A DNA stretch of 64,000 nt. Source: Pseudomonas sp. GD03944 (GTDB taxonomy: Bacteria; Pseudomonadota; Gammaproteobacteria; Pseudomonadales; Pseudomonadaceae). Position 1 is the first letter of the stretch, and every line of letters starts with the position of its first letter. The position numbers and the translations under genes are program-made. The DNA lies in assembly GCF_029839275.1 (NCBI RefSeq), contig NZ_JAOCAH010000018.1, forward strand, positions 26,766-90,765. The letters run 5' to 3'. Below, in pieces: positions 24,772 to 32,782 of this stretch. The notes beneath the pieces are model-generated. The model did no database searches. It saw only the letters and a list, made by a program, of their open reading frames with translations, and was not told the origin of the DNA.

Positions 24772-25875
24772 CTCCAGGCTGGCGATCCAGCGGCGCAGCA
24801 CCTCGACACCCTGCCCATGGGCGGTGGAGCGCCCCAGCTCGGGCATCATGATGCTCGGATCGGTGCTTTCCATACGGAACATGATCACCGAGCGGTCCGG
24901 CTGCCCCGGATGAATGTCCACCAGGCGATCACCGGAGCCCTTGCCCGCCGCCACCGGCTGCTTGCATAGGCCGTAGGGGATACCCAGCGGGGTGGCAGGG
25001 TCGAGCAGCAGGCCCGAGGTGCGTGCCGGCCCCTGGGCGTTGTGGCAATGGGCGCAGTTGACGTCCAGGTAGCTGCGCGCCTGGTGCTCCAAGCTTTCGC
25101 CCTCGCGAGGCTGCGGCCAGCGGGCATTCTGCGGTACCCCGGCAAGGCCTTCCGGCACGCCCTGCAGGTGGCCCAGGCGCTGCCACTGCTCCAGTTGGTT
25201 GTGCTCGCCATCGGCGTAAGCGAAGGTCTTGTTCAGGTGACGGGCCTTGGGTCCCAGCGGGGTAACGCCTTGCCCGGCGCGCTCTTCGTGGCAGCCGGCA
25301 CACTGGTTGGCGTCCGGCACCTGGTAATCGACCGCGACCGTTTGGCCGGCTTCGTCATGCAGCTCGAGGTCGAAGCTGGCCCCGGCCCACTCCAGTTGCG
25401 CCTCCTGCTGTTTGTCGTCCCAGACGTAGGGCAAGGCCACCCACCCGTCCTTCTGCCGCAGCAGGATGCGCGTTTCCACCATGTGCACCTGCTTCAGGGC
25501 CAGTCCGCGCTTCGGATCGCGCACATCGGCCTGTTCCAGCAGCAGGCGCCCCTGTTCATCACGGGGGTAGTAGAAGGTCTTGCTCAGCACCGTGCCCACG
25601 GGGTAATCGAAGGTGCCTTCGCCGTATTGGGCCGCCGAGCCGGTCGGCATCCACACCGTGCGGAACTTGTGCGCATGATCGCTGAACAGCGGGGTATTGA
25701 GGTCGTAGGGCAGCACCTCCCCCACCGGCTGCAGGTGCCCATCGACCTGTTGCACCATGCCCCATTCGCTGAGTGTCTGCGGGTAGGCATCCCCCTCCGG
25801 CAGATACAACGGTGCAGCCTGCTGCCCGCAACCGCCGAGCAGTAACGCGATCACGCCCCCCCACGCCCGTTTCAT
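24760..25875 (-). CDS. Diheme c-type cytochrome lipoprotein (SO_2930-like)
   Basis: 371 aa. A lipoprotein signal has Cys16 in LLGGC. Two haem c motifs are CAGCH (192-196) and CAHCH (274-278). A long N-terminal module (LPEGDAYPQTLSEWGMV, LNTPLFSDHAHKFRTVWMP) resembles the SO_2930 family of diheme proteins. It ends with MMPELGRSTAHGQGVEVLRRWI, probably holding a distal Met. Its ATG overlaps the beta-helix gene stop by 4 bases. It is an outer or inner membrane-anchored periplasmic protein; redox partner and substrate are unknown. Confidence 0.9.
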   Translation of the reverse strand: MKRAWGGVIALLLGGCGQQAAPLYLPEGDAYPQTLSEWGMVQQVDGHLQPVGEVLPYDLNTPLFSDHAHKFRTVWMPTGSAAQYGEGTFDYPVGTVLSKTFYYPRDEQGRLLLEQADVRDPKRGLALKQVHMVETRILLRQKDGWVALPYVWDDKQQEAQLEWAGASFDLELHDEAGQTVAVDYQVPDANQCAGCHEERAGQGVTPLGPKARHLNKTFAYADGEHNQLEQWQRLGHLQGVPEGLAGVPQNARWPQPREGESLEHQARSYLDVNCAHCHNAQGPARTSGLLLDPATPLGIPYGLCKQPVAAGKGSGDRLVDIHPGQPDRSVIMFRMESTDPSIMMPELGRSTAHGQGVEVLRRWIASLEGDC

Positions 25876-27119
25876 GCGTCCTCGCCCACCTCGCCCAGAC
25901 CGGCCTGCAGTTCCACGCTCGGCAGACGCGGCAGGGTGCAGCGGTGATGGGTCATGTCCATGCTGATGTTGCTGTAGTTGTTGGGCCCATCGACGTTGAT
26001 CATCTGCGCCTCGCCGTTATCGATGCAGATGGCGCGGTCGGCCGGCAGCTTGCCGTCCACCAGCAGCTTGGTGTTCACGTAGCCGTCCCAGAGGATGTCC
26101 GGCAGGCGGCCGTTGAGGCCGAACTGGGTGATCTTCAGCGCCTTGAGTTCCAGGTGATCCGGGCTGTCGCCGGCCGGCCCGAAGCGGTTGCCGTGGATGT
26201 AGATGCCTTCCGGATAGGGGTCGAAGGTCTCTGCCGTGGACAGGTCGGTGTAGCCGGTACTGAAGTAGCTGCTGATGATGACGTTGGCGGTCTTGTGCTC
26301 GCCGATATCGTTGTCGAAGATCTCGACGTCGTCGTTGGAGTTGATCACCACCCCCGAGCCGGCCGGCACACTGGCCACCGGCGTGCCCTTGTGGCCAAAG
26401 TTGCGGTGGTTGTTACCCTCGACCTTGTTGCGGTAGACCCGTGTTACCCGGCCGGCCTGGGGCAGGTTGGGCATGTTGAACACCAGGATGCCGCCGGTGT
26501 TACCGGTGGCGACGTTGTCGTAGACGTCGGCGTCGACGGTGTTCTCGATCTCGATGCCGGCCACGTTGCGCTCGGCACGGCTGTTGCGCACCACGACGTT
26601 GCGCGACTGGCCCACGTAGATGCCGGCATCCGAGGCGCCAATGGCGACCACGCCGTCGACCAGGGTGTTTTCGGTCTGCACCGGGTAGATGCCGTAGGCG
26701 CCGTTCTCGGTCGCCGGGCCGTTGGTCCACTCCGTGCGCACCCGGCGGATGATGATGTTCTTGCCGCCGACCACCTTGAGCGCGTCGCCCTTGGTGTCTT
26801 CCAGGGCGATGTCTTCGATGGTGAAGTCCGAGGCGTCGACCAGCAGGCCTTCGGCACCGGACTTCTGGCCCTTGAAGTTGAGGATGGTCTTGTCCATCCC
26901 GGCGCCGCGGATGGTCACGCCGCTGACCTTCAGGCTCAGGCTGCGGTCGAGCTGGTAGGTCCCGGCCGGGATCTCGATGACCGTGCCGGCCTTGGCCTTG
27001 ATCAGCTGCGTCTGCAGGTCTTTCTGGAAGTCCTGGTTGGCCACCGGGGTGGGCTTTTCTTCACTGCAACCGGCCAGCAGCACGGTCGTGGCGACAAGCG
27101 AGGGCAACAGGGCACGCAT
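25872..27119 (-). CDS. Parallel beta-helix repeat lipoprotein
   Basis: 415 aa. A lipoprotein signal ends at VLLAGC (Cys18). The body is a run of right-handed beta-helix coils (GVTIRGAGMDKTILNF, NIIIRRVRTEWTNG, GIYVGQSRNVVVRNSRAERN, GIEIENTVDADVYDN), as in pectate-lyase-like and carbohydrate-active proteins. No catalytic set is obvious. It is first in the operon with the diheme cytochrome, and GGAGG sits 6 bases before the ATG. A 30-bp palindrome just upstream suggests tight repression. Confidence 0.9.
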   Translation of the reverse strand: MRALLPSLVATTVLLAGCSEEKPTPVANQDFQKDLQTQLIKAKAGTVIEIPAGTYQLDRSLSLKVSGVTIRGAGMDKTILNFKGQKSGAEGLLVDASDFTIEDIALEDTKGDALKVVGGKNIIIRRVRTEWTNGPATENGAYGIYPVQTENTLVDGVVAIGASDAGIYVGQSRNVVVRNSRAERNVAGIEIENTVDADVYDNVATGNTGGILVFNMPNLPQAGRVTRVYRNKVEGNNHRNFGHKGTPVASVPAGSGVVINSNDDVEIFDNDIGEHKTANVIISSYFSTGYTDLSTAETFDPYPEGIYIHGNRFGPAGDSPDHLELKALKITQFGLNGRLPDILWDGYVNTKLLVDGKLPADRAICIDNGEAQMINVDGPNNYSNISMDMTHHRCTLPRLPSVELQAGLGEVGEDA

Positions 27120-27141
27120 GGGAGCCTCCGGGATTCTTGTT

Positions 27142-27171
27142 ATTTAATTGGAACTATAGTCCCAATTAAAT
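27142..27171. promoter_or_regulatory. 30-bp near-perfect palindrome, probable operator
   Basis: Half-site ATTTAATTGGGACTA against its complement: 14 of 15 base pairs match, with the centre at CTATAG. It lies 23-52 bases upstream of the beta-helix gene's ATG, overlapping where its promoter should be, in an otherwise GC-rich sequence. A dimeric regulator (TetR, MarR or GntR type) is likely; no candidate gene is adjacent. Confidence 0.75.
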
Positions 27172-27273
27172 CGTCCGCCAAGCCTCCAGCCGGCCATTCG
27201 TCAGCCCCTGCGCCCTACGCAGCCACCCCCGCTTTCCGTTACCATCGGCGCCACTCACGCGAAGAGATGCGGC

Positions 27274-27450
27274 ATGTATATCTATCGATTGGTTCTGATC
27301 CTGGTGGTGGGGATCTACCTGTTTTCCCCGGCCATCATGGACTGGTGGATCGACCCCAACGGGGCCTGGTACCGCCCCTACCTGCTGTGGCTGATCCTGA
27401 TCGTGGTGACCTTCATCCTGCAGAGCCAGCGCGATGCCGATGAACTCTGA
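27274..27450 (+). CDS. Small conserved membrane protein next to cbrA
   Basis: 58 aa with two transmembrane segments (YRLVLILVVGIYLFSPAIM and LLWLILIVVTFILQS) around a Trp-rich loop (DWWIDPNGAWYRPY). A small gene in this place upstream of cbrA is, as I recall, conserved in Pseudomonas and usually sits between gluQ and cbrA. It ends 57 bases before cbrA and may be co-transcribed; a role in CbrA membrane function is only a guess. Confidence 0.85.
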   Translation: MYIYRLVLILVVGIYLFSPAIMDWWIDPNGAWYRPYLLWLILIVVTFILQSQRDADEL

Positions 27451-27507
27451 CCCGTCGCGCAGCCGCCCGGTGGCTGCCCTTCTCCTTCGTTGCACAGAGC
27501 CGACACG

Positions 27508-30462
27508 ATGCTGACGAGCTTTAGCCTGAGCCAACTGATCCTGATCAGCGCCGCCTACCTGCTGGTGCTGTTCGGCGTCGCCTGGGTCAGTGAACACGGC
27601 CTGATTCCGCGCTGGATCATCCGGCACCCGCTGACCTACACCCTGTCGCTCGGCGTCTATGCCAGCGCCTGGGCCTTCTATGGCACGGTGGGCCTGGCCT
27701 ACCAGTACGGCTACGGCTTCCTGGCCAGTTACCTGGGGGTGTCGGGGGCCTTCCTGCTGGCGCCGGTGCTGCTCTACCCGATCCTGCGCATCACCCGCAC
27801 CTACCAGTTGTCGTCGCTGGCCGACCTGTTCGCCTTCCGTTTCCGCAGCACCTGGGCCGGTGCCCTGAGCACCGTATTCATGGTGGTCGGCGTACTGCCA
27901 CTGCTGGCCTTGCAGATCCAGGCCGTGGCCGATTCCATCGGCATTCTCACCCGCGAACCGGTGCAGGAGCAGGTGGCCCTGGCCTTCTGCGGGCTGATCA
28001 TCCTGTTCACCATCCTGTTCGGCGCCCGGCACATCGCCACCCGGGAGAAGCACGAGGGCCTGGTGTTCGCCATTGCCTTCGAATCGATCGTCAAGCTGAC
28101 TGCCCTGGGCGCCATCGGCCTGTATGCGCTGTACGGGGTCTTCGACGGGCCGAACGACCTGGAATACTGGCTGGTGCAGAACCAGGCCGCCCTGACCAGC
28201 CTGCACACCCCATTGCAGGAGGGCCCATGGCGCACCCTGCTGCTGGTGTTCTTCGCCTCGGCCATCGTCATGCCGCACATGTACCACATGACCTTCACCG
28301 AGAACCTCAACCCGCGGGCCATGGTCAGCGCCAGTTGGGGCCTGCCGCTGTTCCTGCTGTTGATGAGCCTGGCGGTGCCGCTGATCCTCTGGGCCGGCCT
28401 GAAACTGGGCGCCACCACCAACCCGGAATACTTCACCTTGGGTCTGGGCATCGCGGTGAACAGCCAGTCCCTGGCGCTGCTGGCCTATATCGGTGGGTTG
28501 TCGGCCTCCAGCGGCCTGATCATCGTCACCACCCTGGCGCTGTCGGGCATGGTCCTCAACCACGTGGTGCTGCCGCTGTACCAGCCGCCGGCCGAGGGCA
28601 ACATCTACCGCTGGCTGAAATGGACCCGCCGCGCGCTGATCGTGGCGATCATCATGGCCGGCTACGCCTTCTACCTGGTGCTGGGCGCCGAGCAGGACCT
28701 GGCCAACCTGGGCATCGTCGCCTTCGTCGCCACCCTCCAGTTCCTGCCGGGGGTGCTCTCGGTGCTGTACTGGCCGACCGCCAATCGCCGCGGCTTCATC
28801 GCCGGCCTGCTCGCCGGTATCGGCGTGTGGGTGGTGAGCATGCTGCTGCCGATGCTGGGCAACCTGCAGGGCCTGTACCTGCCGCTGTTCAACCTGGTGT
28901 ACGTGCTCGACGACAGCAGTTGGCACCTGGCGGCCATCGGTTCGCTGGCAGCCAACGTCCTGGTGTTCACCCTGGTGTCGCTGTTCACCGAGGCCAGCGA
29001 CGAGGAAAAGAGCGCCGCCGAAGCCTGCGCCGTGGACAACGTGCGCCGTCCGCAACGCCGCGAGCTGGTGGCCCTGTCGCCCCAGGAATTCGCCACCCAG
29101 CTGGCCAAGCCCCTGGGCGCCAAGACCGCCCAGCGCGAGGTGGAACAGGCCCTGCGCGACTTGCACCTGCCGTTCGACGAGGGCCGCCCCTATGCCCTGC
29201 GCCGTCTGCGCGACCGCATCGAGGCCAACCTGTCGGGCCTGATGGGCCCCAGCGTGGCCCAGGACATCGTCGAGACCTTCCTGCCCTATAAATCGGGCAG
29301 CGAGGGTTACGTCACCGAAGACATCCACTTCATCGAAAGCCGCCTCGAGGACTACCACTCGCGCCTCACCGGCCTGGCCGCAGAACTCGATGCCCTGCGC
29401 CGCTACCACCGCCAGACCTTGCAGGAGCTGCCGATGGGCGTCTGCTCCCTGGCCAAGGATCAGGAAATCCTGATGTGGAACAAGGCCATGGAAGAGCTGA
29501 CCGAGATACCCGCGCAGCGCGTGGTCGGTTCCCGCCTGTCGACCCTGAGCGAACCGTGGCGCGGCCTGCTGGAACGCTTCATCGAGCTGCCCGACGAGCA
29601 CCTGCACAAGCAGCGCCTGGCCCTGGACGGCGAGGAGCGCTTCCTCAACCTGCACAAGGCCGCCATCGACGAGCCACTGGCCCCCGGTAACAGTGGCCTG
29701 GTGCTGCTGGTCGAAGACCTCACCGAAACCCAGTCGCTGGAAGACAAGCTGGTGCACTCCGAGCGCCTGGCGAGCATCGGCCGCCTGGCCGCCGGCGTGG
29801 CCCACGAGATCGGCAATCCGATCACCGGTATCGCCTGCCTGGCGCAGAACCTGCGCGAAGAGCGCGAGGGCGACGGCGAGATCACCGAAATCAGCGGGCA
29901 GATCCTCGAGCAGACCAAACGCGTGTCGCGCATCGTCCAGTCGCTGATGAGCTTCGCCCACTCCGGCAGCCGCCAGCAGGCCGACGAACCGGTGTGCCTG
30001 GCCCAGGTCGCCCAGGAGGCCATCGGTCTGCTGGCCCTGAACCGGCGCAACGTCGAGGTGGAGTTCTTCAACCTCTGCGATTCCGACCACTGGGCCGAAG
30101 GCGATCCGCAGCGTCTGGCCCAGGTCCTGATCAACCTGCTGTCCAACGCCCGCGACGCCTCGCCGCCGGGCGCGGCGATCCGGGTGCGCAGCGAAGCCTC
30201 CGAGCACACCGTCGATCTGATCGTCGAGGACGAAGGCAGCGGCATTCCCAAGGCCATCATGGACCGCCTGTTCGAGCCGTTCTTCACCACCAAGGACCCG
30301 GGCAAGGGGACCGGTCTCGGCCTCGCACTGGTCTATTCCATCGTGGAAGAGCATTATGGACAGATAACAATCGACAGCCCGGCTGACCCCGAGCTTCAAC
30401 GCGGCACCCGGATCCGGGTGACCTTACCGCGGCATGTCGAGGCGACGTCCATAGCGACCTGA
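27508..30462 (+). CDS. cbrA: Sensor histidine kinase CbrA with SLC5 transporter domain
   Basis: 984 aa. The N-terminal half has 12-13 membrane helices of the sodium/solute symporter type (FYGTVGLAYQYGYGFLASYL and so on), then a linker (STAC-like), a PAS domain (LPMGVCSLAKDQEILMWNKAMEE), a HisKA with phospho-acceptor His766 (GVAHEIGNPITG) and an ATPase domain (LLSNARDASPPG, GTGLGLALVYSIVEEHYG). It controls use of carbon and nitrogen sources through CbrB, and the SLC5 part is linked to histidine uptake in other pseudomonads. ATG at 27508; an in-frame TTG six codons earlier is possible. Confidence 0.97.
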   Translation: MLTSFSLSQLILISAAYLLVLFGVAWVSEHGLIPRWIIRHPLTYTLSLGVYASAWAFYGTVGLAYQYGYGFLASYLGVSGAFLLAPVLLYPILRITRTYQLSSLADLFAFRFRSTWAGALSTVFMVVGVLPLLALQIQAVADSIGILTREPVQEQVALAFCGLIILFTILFGARHIATREKHEGLVFAIAFESIVKLTALGAIGLYALYGVFDGPNDLEYWLVQNQAALTSLHTPLQEGPWRTLLLVFFASAIVMPHMYHMTFTENLNPRAMVSASWGLPLFLLLMSLAVPLILWAGLKLGATTNPEYFTLGLGIAVNSQSLALLAYIGGLSASSGLIIVTTLALSGMVLNHVVLPLYQPPAEGNIYRWLKWTRRALIVAIIMAGYAFYLVLGAEQDLANLGIVAFVATLQFLPGVLSVLYWPTANRRGFIAGLLAGIGVWVVSMLLPMLGNLQGLYLPLFNLVYVLDDSSWHLAAIGSLAANVLVFTLVSLFTEASDEEKSAAEACAVDNVRRPQRRELVALSPQEFATQLAKPLGAKTAQREVEQALRDLHLPFDEGRPYALRRLRDRIEANLSGLMGPSVAQDIVETFLPYKSGSEGYVTEDIHFIESRLEDYHSRLTGLAAELDALRRYHRQTLQELPMGVCSLAKDQEILMWNKAMEELTEIPAQRVVGSRLSTLSEPWRGLLERFIELPDEHLHKQRLALDGEERFLNLHKAAIDEPLAPGNSGLVLLVEDLTETQSLEDKLVHSERLASIGRLAAGVAHEIGNPITGIACLAQNLREEREGDGEITEISGQILEQTKRVSRIVQSLMSFAHSGSRQQADEPVCLAQVAQEAIGLLALNRRNVEVEFFNLCDSDHWAEGDPQRLAQVLINLLSNARDASPPGAAIRVRSEASEHTVDLIVEDEGSGIPKAIMDRLFEPFFTTKDPGKGTGLGLALVYSIVEEHYGQITIDSPADPELQRGTRIRVTLPRHVEATSIAT

Positions 30463-30562
30463 CCAGCTACCCGTGAGCCTGTGGCCACTGCCGTTGTTCG
30501 CACGATCTGTTTCTGCGCCGGCACCTGTCCACAGTTTCAGTGACCGTCGAGAGATTCGATTA

Positions 30563-31996
30563 ATGCCTCATATTTTGATCGTCGAAGACGAAACCATTAT
30601 CCGATCTGCCTTGCGCCGCCTGCTCGAGCGCAACCAGTACCAGGTCAGCGAAGCTGGCTCGGTACAGGAAGCCCAGGAACGTTTCAGCATTCCCAGCTTC
30701 GACCTGATCGTCAGTGACCTGCGCCTGCCCGGCGCGCCGGGCACCGAACTGATCAAGCTGGCCCAGGGCACGCCCGTGCTGATCATGACCAGCTACGCCA
30801 GCCTGCGCTCGGCGGTCGACTCGATGAAAATGGGCGCCGTCGACTACATCGCCAAACCCTTCGACCACGATGAAATGCTCCAGGCCGTCTCGCGCATCCT
30901 GCGCGACCGCCAGGAAGCCCGCAGCGCGCCAAGCGCCCCGGCCGCCGCCAGCAGCGGTCGCCCGAGCGAAAAAGGCCCGGACAACAGCAACGGCGAAATC
31001 GGCATCATCGGCTCCTGCGCCGCCATGCAGGAGCTGTACAGCAAGATCCGCAAGGTCGCCCCCACCGACTCCAACGTGCTGGTCCAGGGCGAGTCCGGTA
31101 CCGGCAAGGAGCTGGTAGCCCGCGCCCTGCACAACCTGTCCCGCCGCGCCAAGGCGCCGCTGATCTCGGTCAACTGCGCGGCGATTCCGGAAACCCTGAT
31201 CGAATCCGAACTGTTCGGCCATGAAAAAGGCGCGTTCACCGGCGCCAGCGCCGGACGCGCCGGCCTGGTGGAAGCGGCGGACGGCGGCACCCTGTTCCTC
31301 GACGAAATCGGCGAGCTGCCGCTGGAGGCCCAGGCCCGCCTGCTGCGCGTCCTGCAGGAAGGCGAAATCCGCCGGGTGGGCTCGGTGCAGTCGCAGAAGG
31401 TCGATGTACGACTGATCGCAGCGACCCACCGCGACCTGAAAACCCTCGCCAAGAACGGCCAGTTCCGCGAAGACCTTTATTACCGCCTGCACGTGATCGC
31501 CCTGAAGCTGCCCGCCCTGCGCGAGCGCGGCAACGATGTGATAGAGATCGCCCGGGCGTTCCTGCTGCGCCAGTGCACCCGCATGGGCCGCACCGACCTG
31601 CATTTCGCCCACGACGCCGAGCAGGCCATTCGTCACTACCCCTGGCCGGGTAACGTGCGCGAGCTGGAAAACGCCATCGAGCGCGCGGTGATCCTGTGCG
31701 AGGGCACGGCGATTTCCGCCGAGCTGCTGGGCATCGACATCGAGCTGGACGACCTGGAGGACGAGGAAGACTTTATCGGCCTGCCCCCCCAGGGCGCCAA
31801 TGGCACCGCCAACAGCCACGAGCCGACCGAAGACCTGTCCCTGGAAGACTACTTCCAGCATTTCGTTCTCGAGCACCAGGACCACATGACCGAGACCGAG
31901 CTGGCCCGCAAGCTGGGGATCAGCCGCAAATGCCTGTGGGAACGCCGCCAGCGCCTCGGTATCCCTCGCCGCAAATCGGGTGCAACCGCCGACTAG
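30563..31996 (+). CDS. cbrB: Sigma-54-dependent response regulator CbrB
   Basis: 477 aa of NtrC type. Receiver with Asp52 (FDLIVSDLRLPG); AAA+ domain with Walker A GESGTGKE and the sigma-54 contact loop ELFGHEKGAFTGA; a C-terminal Fis-type helix-turn-helix (TETELARKLGISRKCLWERR). It activates crcZ and nutrient uptake genes. Start MPHILIVEDE at 30563, with GAGAG about 10 bases upstream. The gap to cbrA is 100 bases. Confidence 0.97.
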   Translation: MPHILIVEDETIIRSALRRLLERNQYQVSEAGSVQEAQERFSIPSFDLIVSDLRLPGAPGTELIKLAQGTPVLIMTSYASLRSAVDSMKMGAVDYIAKPFDHDEMLQAVSRILRDRQEARSAPSAPAAASSGRPSEKGPDNSNGEIGIIGSCAAMQELYSKIRKVAPTDSNVLVQGESGTGKELVARALHNLSRRAKAPLISVNCAAIPETLIESELFGHEKGAFTGASAGRAGLVEAADGGTLFLDEIGELPLEAQARLLRVLQEGEIRRVGSVQSQKVDVRLIAATHRDLKTLAKNGQFREDLYYRLHVIALKLPALRERGNDVIEIARAFLLRQCTRMGRTDLHFAHDAEQAIRHYPWPGNVRELENAIERAVILCEGTAISAELLGIDIELDDLEDEEDFIGLPPQGANGTANSHEPTEDLSLEDYFQHFVLEHQDHMTETELARKLGISRKCLWERRQRLGIPRRKSGATAD

Positions 31997-32092
31997 AGCC
32001 TGTCAGGGGCCTGGCATTCACGGAAGGGGCCTGCCGGTTGCAATGCCAACCAGGCAGGTCGCGCCACAGTCACGGCGCGACGCACGGGTCAC

Positions 32093-32109
32093 GGTGACAC
32101 ACCGTCACC
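32093..32109. repeat. Short dyad upstream of crcZ
   Basis: GGTGAC and GTCACC, perfect 6-bp arms with spacer ACACC, 17 bases left of the CbrB site. It may be an extra protein-binding site or part of the cbrB 3' end. Confidence 0.4.
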
Positions 32110-32126
32110 ACACAGGTTCCCCAGGT

Positions 32127-32152
32127 TGTTACCGGACAAACACCTCGTAACA
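32127..32152 (+). promoter_or_regulatory. CbrB upstream activating site
   Basis: TGTTAC-N14-GTAACA, an exact match to the CbrB site described for crcZ promoters. It is 99 bases upstream of the sigma-54 -24 element, a normal enhancer distance. A further half site (GGTAAC) follows near 32168. Confidence 0.9.
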
Positions 32153-32250
32153 AACACCGGGTCTAATGGTAACGAAATCCTGGCATTTTCAGCCCCGACA
32201 ATGTCCGACCAAAACGTTCAAGCCCTTGATTTACAAGGAATCTCAAAAAC

Positions 32251-32265
32251 TGGCACGGCTTCTGC
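32251..32265 (+). promoter_or_regulatory. Sigma-54 promoter of crcZ
   Basis: TGGCACGGCTTCTGC: GG at 32252-32253 and GC at 32264-32265 with the obligate 10-base spacing. The expected start site is near 32276. Confidence 0.9.
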
Positions 32266-32275
32266 TTTATCTCTG

Positions 32276-32655
32276 GCACAACAACAATAACAAGCAATGC
32301 CCACTACAATAAAAATTAGACGTATCGACTCCAGCACAATAAAAACAAGACGGCGGGAGGCGCAGCTAACTGATTCTTTTGGAGAGGAATTGCAATTGGG
32401 GTTCGCCCCGCGACCAGGCCGAGAACAATAAAACTGCCCCGAGGCAGCTCCTGAACTGGTTGGATCATGGAATGGTCATTGCAGCGTCAGCATCCAAAGC
32501 AATCCGTTTGCCATTCGCTCCTGAATTGGGAGCACTTCCACTGGTCTTCGACCTGATGGAGCGGGCAATTGAACAAAAACAACAAGCCCGACATAACAAT
32601 AAAAACAAAGCACGCACCTACTTGGGGGGGAGCTTCGGCTCCCCCAGTAGCTTCC
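32276..32655 (+). ncRNA. crcZ: CrcZ small RNA, antagonist of Hfq/Crc catabolite repression
   Basis: It lies between cbrB and pcnB downstream of a CbrB-regulated sigma-54 promoter. It has the hallmark A-rich CA motifs bound by Hfq with Crc: near 32280-32294 (AACAACAATAACAAG), 32307-32317, 32336-32350, 32424-32434, 32572-32586 and 32595-32610. Sequestering Hfq relieves repression of catabolic mRNAs. The 3' end is set at the large hairpin at 32618-32650; the exact ends are inferred. About 380 nt, close to the roughly 400 nt I recall for CrcZ. Confidence 0.85.
32618..32650 (+). terminator. Hairpin at the 3' end of crcZ
   Basis: GGGGGAGC-TTCG-GCTCCCCC with a UUCG tetraloop, extended by CTACT/AGTAG pairing below a TGG bulge. 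No clear T-run follows, so termination may be partial, with read-through into pcnB. Confidence 0.65.
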
Positions 32656-32782
32656 GGCACACACGTTTGCCGTCCTGCCTTCCTCCTCGTCCTACACCAT
32701 CCCCCGACTCAATGCTAGAATCCGCGCCATTCCTGCGGCCTTCATTTATTCTGGCCGGTCATTTCGTCAAACAGTGCATCCC

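Noticed and set aside
27166..30399. Very long open frame (over 1000 codons) opposite cbrA
   Set aside because: Composition is dominated by Gln/His/Ala/Gly typical of antisense frames in GC-rich genes; the plus-strand CbrA domains are unmistakable.
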